Source: Xenopus tropicalis (lineage: Eukaryota; Chordata; Amphibia; Anura; Pipidae). Taken from it: 64,000 nucleotides of DNA. Both the position numbers and the translations under genes were made by a program. A model generated the notes under the pieces. It did not search any database and had not been told where the DNA came from. It was given only the letters and a program-made list of their open reading frames with translations. Below, piece by piece: positions 59,692 to 64,000 of the stretch (positions within the stretch are counted from its first letter, which is position 1; each line of letters begins with the position of its first letter). Location of the stretch: the NCBI RefSeq assembly GCF_000004195.4, contig NC_030681.2, forward strand, positions 2,709,482 to 2,773,481, read 5' to 3'.

Positions 59692-62600
59692 CCCTCTGCT
59701 CCTCACTCCATCTCTTCCCTTGTGTCTCTGTACGTTCCTGGCCGACTCCTCTGCTCCTCACTCCATCTCTTCCCTTGTGTCTCTGTACGTTCCTGGCCGA
59801 CTCCTCTGCTCCTCACTCCATCTCTTCCCTTGTGTCTCCATACATTCCTGGCCGACTCCTCTGCTCCTCACTCCATCTCTTCTCTTGTGTCTCCGTACGT
59901 TCCTGGCCGACTCCTCTGCTCCTCACTCCATCTCTTCCCTTGTGTCTCCGTACGTTCCTGGCCGACTCCTCTGCTCCTCACTACATCTCTTCCCTTGTGT
60001 CTCCGTACGTTCCTGGCCGACTCCTCTGCCCCTCACTCCATCTCTTCCCTTGTGTCTCTGTACGTTCCTGGCTGACTCCTCTGCCCCTCACTCCATCTCT
60101 TCCCTTGTGTCTCTGTACGTTCCTGGCCGACTCCTCTGCCCCTCACTCCATCTCTTCCCTTGTGTCTCTGTACGTTCCTGGCCGACTCCTCTGCCCCTCA
60201 CTCCATCTCTTCCCTTGTGTCTCTGTACGTTCCTGGCCGACTCCTCTGCCCCTCACTCCATCTCTTCCCTTGTGTCTCTGGTACGTTCCTGGCCGACTCC
60301 TCTGCCCCTCACTCCATCTCTTCCCTTGTGTCTCTGTACGTTCCTGGCTGACTCCTCTGCCCCTCACTCCATCTCTTCCCTTGTGTCTCTGTACGTTCCT
60401 GGCCGACTCCTCTGCCCCTCACTCCATCTCTTCCCTTGTGTCTCTGTACGTTCCTGGCCGACTCCTCTGCCCCTCACTCCATCTCTTCCCTTGTGTCTCT
60501 GTACGTTCTTGGCCGACTCCTCTGCTCCTCACTCCATCTCTTCCCTTGTGTCTCCGTACGTTCCTGGCCGACTCCTCTGCCCCTCACTACATCTCTTCCC
60601 TTGTGTCTCCGTACGTTCCTGGCCGACTCCTCTGCTCCTCACTCCATCTCTTCCCTTGTGTCTCTGTACGTTCTTGGCCGACTCCTCTGCTCCTCACTCC
60701 ATCTCTTCCCTTGTGTCTCCGTACGTTCCTGGCCGACTCCTCTGCCCCTCACTACATCTCTTCCCTTGTGTCTCCGTACGTTCCTGGCCGACTCCTCTGC
60801 TCCTCACTACATCTCTTCCCTTGTGTCTCCGTACGTTCCTGGCCGACTCCTCTGCTCCTCACTCCATCTCTTCCCTTGTGTCTCCGTACGTTCCTGGCCG
60901 ACTCCTCTGCTCCTCACTACATCTCTTCCCTTGTGTCTCTGTACGTTCCTGGCCGACCCCTCTGCTCCTCACTCCATCTCTTCCCTTGTGTCTCTGTACG
61001 TTCCTGGCTGACTCCTCTGCCCCTCACTCCATCTCTTCCCTTGTGTCTCTGTACGTTCCTGGCTGACTCCTCTGCCCCTCACTCCATCTCTTCCCTTGTG
61101 TCTCTGTACGTTCCTGGCTGACTCCTCTGCCCCTCACTCCATCTCTTCCCTTGTGTCTCTGTACGTTCCTGGCCGACTCCTCTGCTCCTCACTCCATCTC
61201 TTCCCTTGTGTCTCCGTACGTTCCTGGCCGACTCCTCTGCTCCTCACTCCATCTCTTCCCTTGTGTCTCCGTACGTTCCTGGCCGACTCCTCTGCTCCTC
61301 ACTACATCTCTTCCCTTGTGTCTCCGTACGTTCCTGGCCGACTCCTCTGCCCCTCACTACATCTCTTCCCTTGTGTCTCCGTACGTTCCTGGCCGACTCC
61401 TCTGCCCCTCACTCCATCTCTTCCCTTGTGTCTCCGTACGTTCCTGGCCGACTCCTCTGCTCCTCACTCCATCTCTTCCCTTGTGTCTCCGTACGTTCCT
61501 GGCCGACTCCTCTGCTCCTCACTCCATCTCTTCCCTTGTGTCTCCGTACGTTCCTGGCCGACTCCTCTGCTCCTCACTCCATCTCTTCCCTTGTGTCTCC
61601 GTACGTTCCTGGCCGACTCCTCTGCCCCTCACTACATCTCTTCCCTTGTGTCTCCGTACGTTCCTGGCCGACTCCTCTGCCCCTCACTACATCTCTTCCC
61701 TTGTGTCTCCGTACGTTCCTGGCCGACTCCTCTGCTCCTCACTCCATCTCTTCCCTTGTGTCTCTGTACGTTCCTGGCTGACTCCTCTGCCCCTCACTCC
61801 ATCTCTTCCCTTGTGTCTCTGTACGTTCCTGGCTGACTCCTCTGCCCCTCACTCCATCTCTTCCCTTGTGTCTCTGTACGTTCCTGGCCGACTCCTCTGC
61901 CCCTCACTCCATCTCTTCCCTTGTGTCTCCGTACGTTCCTGGCCGACTCCTCTGCTCCTCACTACATCTCTTCCCTTGTGTCTCCGTACGTTCCTGGCCG
62001 ACTCCTCTGCCCCTCACTACATCTCTTCCCTTGTGTCTCCGTACGTTCCTGGCCGACTCCTCTGCCCCTCACTACATCTCTTCCCTTGTGTCTCCGTACG
62101 TTCCTGGCCGACTCCTCTGCTCCTCACTCCATCTCTTCCCTTGTGTCTCCGTACGTTCCTGGCCGACTCCTCTGCTCCTCACTCCATCTCTTCCCTTGTG
62201 TCTCTGTACGTTCCTGGCCAACTCCTCTGCCCCTCACTCCATCTCTTCCCTTGTGTCTCTGTACGTTCCTGGCTGACTCCTCTGCCCCTCACTCCATCTC
62301 TTCCCTTGTGTCTCTGTACGTTCCTGGCTGACTCCTCTGCCCCTCACTCCATCTCTTCCCTTGTGTCTCTGTACGTTCCTGGCCGACTCCTCTGCCCCCT
62401 CACTCCATCTCTTCCCTTGTGTCTCTGTACGTTCCTGGCCGACTCCTCTGCCCCTCACTCCATCTCTTCCCTGGTGTCTCCGTACGTTCCTGGCTGACTC
62501 CTCTGCCCCTCACTCCATCTCTTCCCTTGTGTCTCTGTACGTTCCTGGCTGACTCCTCTGCCCCTCACTCCATCTCTTCCCTTGTGTCTCTGTACGTTCC

Positions 62601-64000
62601 TGGCCGACTCCTCTGCCCCTCACTCCATCTCTTCCCTTGTGTCTCTGTACGTTCCTGGCCGACTCCTCTGCTCCTCACTACATCTCTTCCCTTGTGTCTC
62701 TGTACGTTCCTGGCCGACCCCTCTGCTCCTCACTCCATCTCTTCCCTTGTGTCTCTGTACGTTCCTGGCCGACTCCTCTGCTCCTCACTACATCTCTTCC
62801 CTGGTGTCTCCGTATGTTCCTGGCCGACTCCTCTGCCCCTCACTCCATCTCTTCCCTTGTGTCTCTGTACGTTCCTGGCCGACTCCTCTGCCCCTCACTC
62901 CATCTCTTCCCTTGTGTCTCCGTACGTTCCTGGCCGACTCCTCTGCTCCTCACTCCATCTCTTCCCTTGTGTCTCCATACGTTCCTGGCCGACTCCTCTG
63001 CTCCTCACTACATCTCTTCCCTTGTGTCTCTGTACGTTCCTGGCCGACCCCTCTGCTCCTCACTCCATCTCTTCCCTTGTGTCTCTGTACGTTCCTGGCC
63101 GACTCCTCTGCCCCATACTCCATCTCTTCCCTTGTGTCTCTGTACGTTCCTGGCTGACTCCTCTGCCCCTCACTCCATCTCTTCCCTTGTGTCTCTGTAC
63201 GTTCCTGGCTGACTCCTCTGCCCCTCACTCCATCTCTTCCCTTGTGTCTCTGTACGTTCCTGGCCGACTCCTCTGCCCCTCACTCCATCTCTTCCCTTGT
63301 GTCTCTGTACGTTCCTGGCCGACTCCTCTGCCCCTCACTCCATCTCTTCCCTTGTGTCTCTGTACGTTCCTGGCCAACCCCTCTGCTCCTCACTCCATCT
63401 CTTCCCTTGTGTCTCTGTACGTTCCTGGCCGACTCCTCTGCTCCTCACTACATCTCTTCCCTGGTGTCTCCGTACGTTCCTGGCCGACTCCTCTGCTCCT
63501 CACTCCATCCCTTCCCTTGTGTCTCTGTACGTTCCTGGCCGACTCCTCTGCTCCTCACTCCATCCCTTCCCTTGTGTCTCCGTACGTTCCTGGCCGACTC
63601 CTCTGCTCCTCACTCCATCTCTTCCCTTGTGTCTCCGTACGTTCCTGGCCGACTCCTCTGCCCCTCACTCCATCTCTTCCCTTGTGTCTCTGTACGTTCC
63701 TGGCTGACTCCTCTGCTCCTCACTACATCTCTTCCCTTGTGTCTCTGTTCGTTCCTGGCCGACTCCTCTGCTCCTCACTCCATCTCTTCCCTTGTGTCTC
63801 TGTACGTTCCTGGCTGACTCCTCTGCCCCTCACTCCATCTCTTCCCTTGTGTCTCTGTACGTTCCTGGCTGACTCCTCTGCCCCTCACTCCATCTCTTCC
63901 CTTGTGTCTCTGTACGTTCCTGGCCGACTCCTCTGCTCCTCACTCCATCTCTTCCCTTGTGTCTCCGTACGTTCCTGGCCGACTCCTCTGCTCCTCACTC
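59692..64000. repeat. 55-bp satellite, at least 78 copies, continues past window
   Basis: Unit contains TGTACGTTCCTGGCCGACTC and CTCACTCCATCTCTTCCC. One plus frame of each unit reads SSAPHYISSLVSPYVPGR, which looks like the L2 reverse transcriptase end. All plus frames remain open, giving stop-free stretches up to 495 codons that are not genes. Confidence 0.96.

Noticed and set aside
59634..63817. Many 100-495-codon frames rich in SLHLFPCVSVRSW
   Set aside because: All frames of a 55-bp satellite are open; one frame echoes a LINE, none is a gene.

Overview
This window is vertebrate nuclear DNA, most likely from a Xenopus frog. It has multi-exon genes with GT-AG introns. Its interspersed repeats fit Xenopus: T2-type MITEs with TTAA duplications and TTAAAGG termini, hAT and Harbinger-like MITEs, CR1- and L2-like LINE fragments, and a SPIN-like hAT copy. 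The species is inferred from repeat style and protein similarity; no database was searched.

Two genes lie head to head. On the minus strand is abcc10 (MRP7, an ABC transporter of the ABCC family). Seventeen coding exons run from 15596 down to 102, and a probable non-coding first exon ends at 26609. All exon phases join into one frame of about 1337 codons; the last ~150 codons (NBD2 Q-loop, signature, Walker B) lie beyond the left edge. On the plus strand is znf318, complete in ten coding exons from 26976 to 44259 (about 1847 aa). They share a GC-rich bidirectional promoter near 26610-26975. The same pair is adjacent on human 6p21.1.

About 40% of the window is tandem minisatellite or satellite DNA. 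Each array has its own unit: 114 bp (two arrays in opposite orientation), 51 bp, a second unrelated 51 bp, 100 bp, 53 bp, 60 bp (about 7.6 kb), 46 bp (about 4.1 kb), 89 bp, 104 bp, 77 bp and 55 bp (at least 4.3 kb, running off the right edge). Most long open frames in the window are by-products of these arrays. Several introns are almost filled by one array that starts just downstream of the 5' splice site and stops short of the 3' splice site.

From about 45.5 kb to 59.7 kb I see no gene. This stretch holds interspersed elements, many nested or with recognisable target-site duplications. From 59.7 kb to the end is a 55-bp satellite whose unit reads as the C-terminal end of an L2-like reverse transcriptase, directly abutting a fragment of such an element.

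I found no credible new protein system. The most interesting signals are structural: donor-proximal intron arrays, an apparent CpG-decay gradient along the 46-bp GC-box array next to the CpG-rich promoter, higher-order structure in the 60-bp satellite, and satellites that appear to have grown out of transposon tails.
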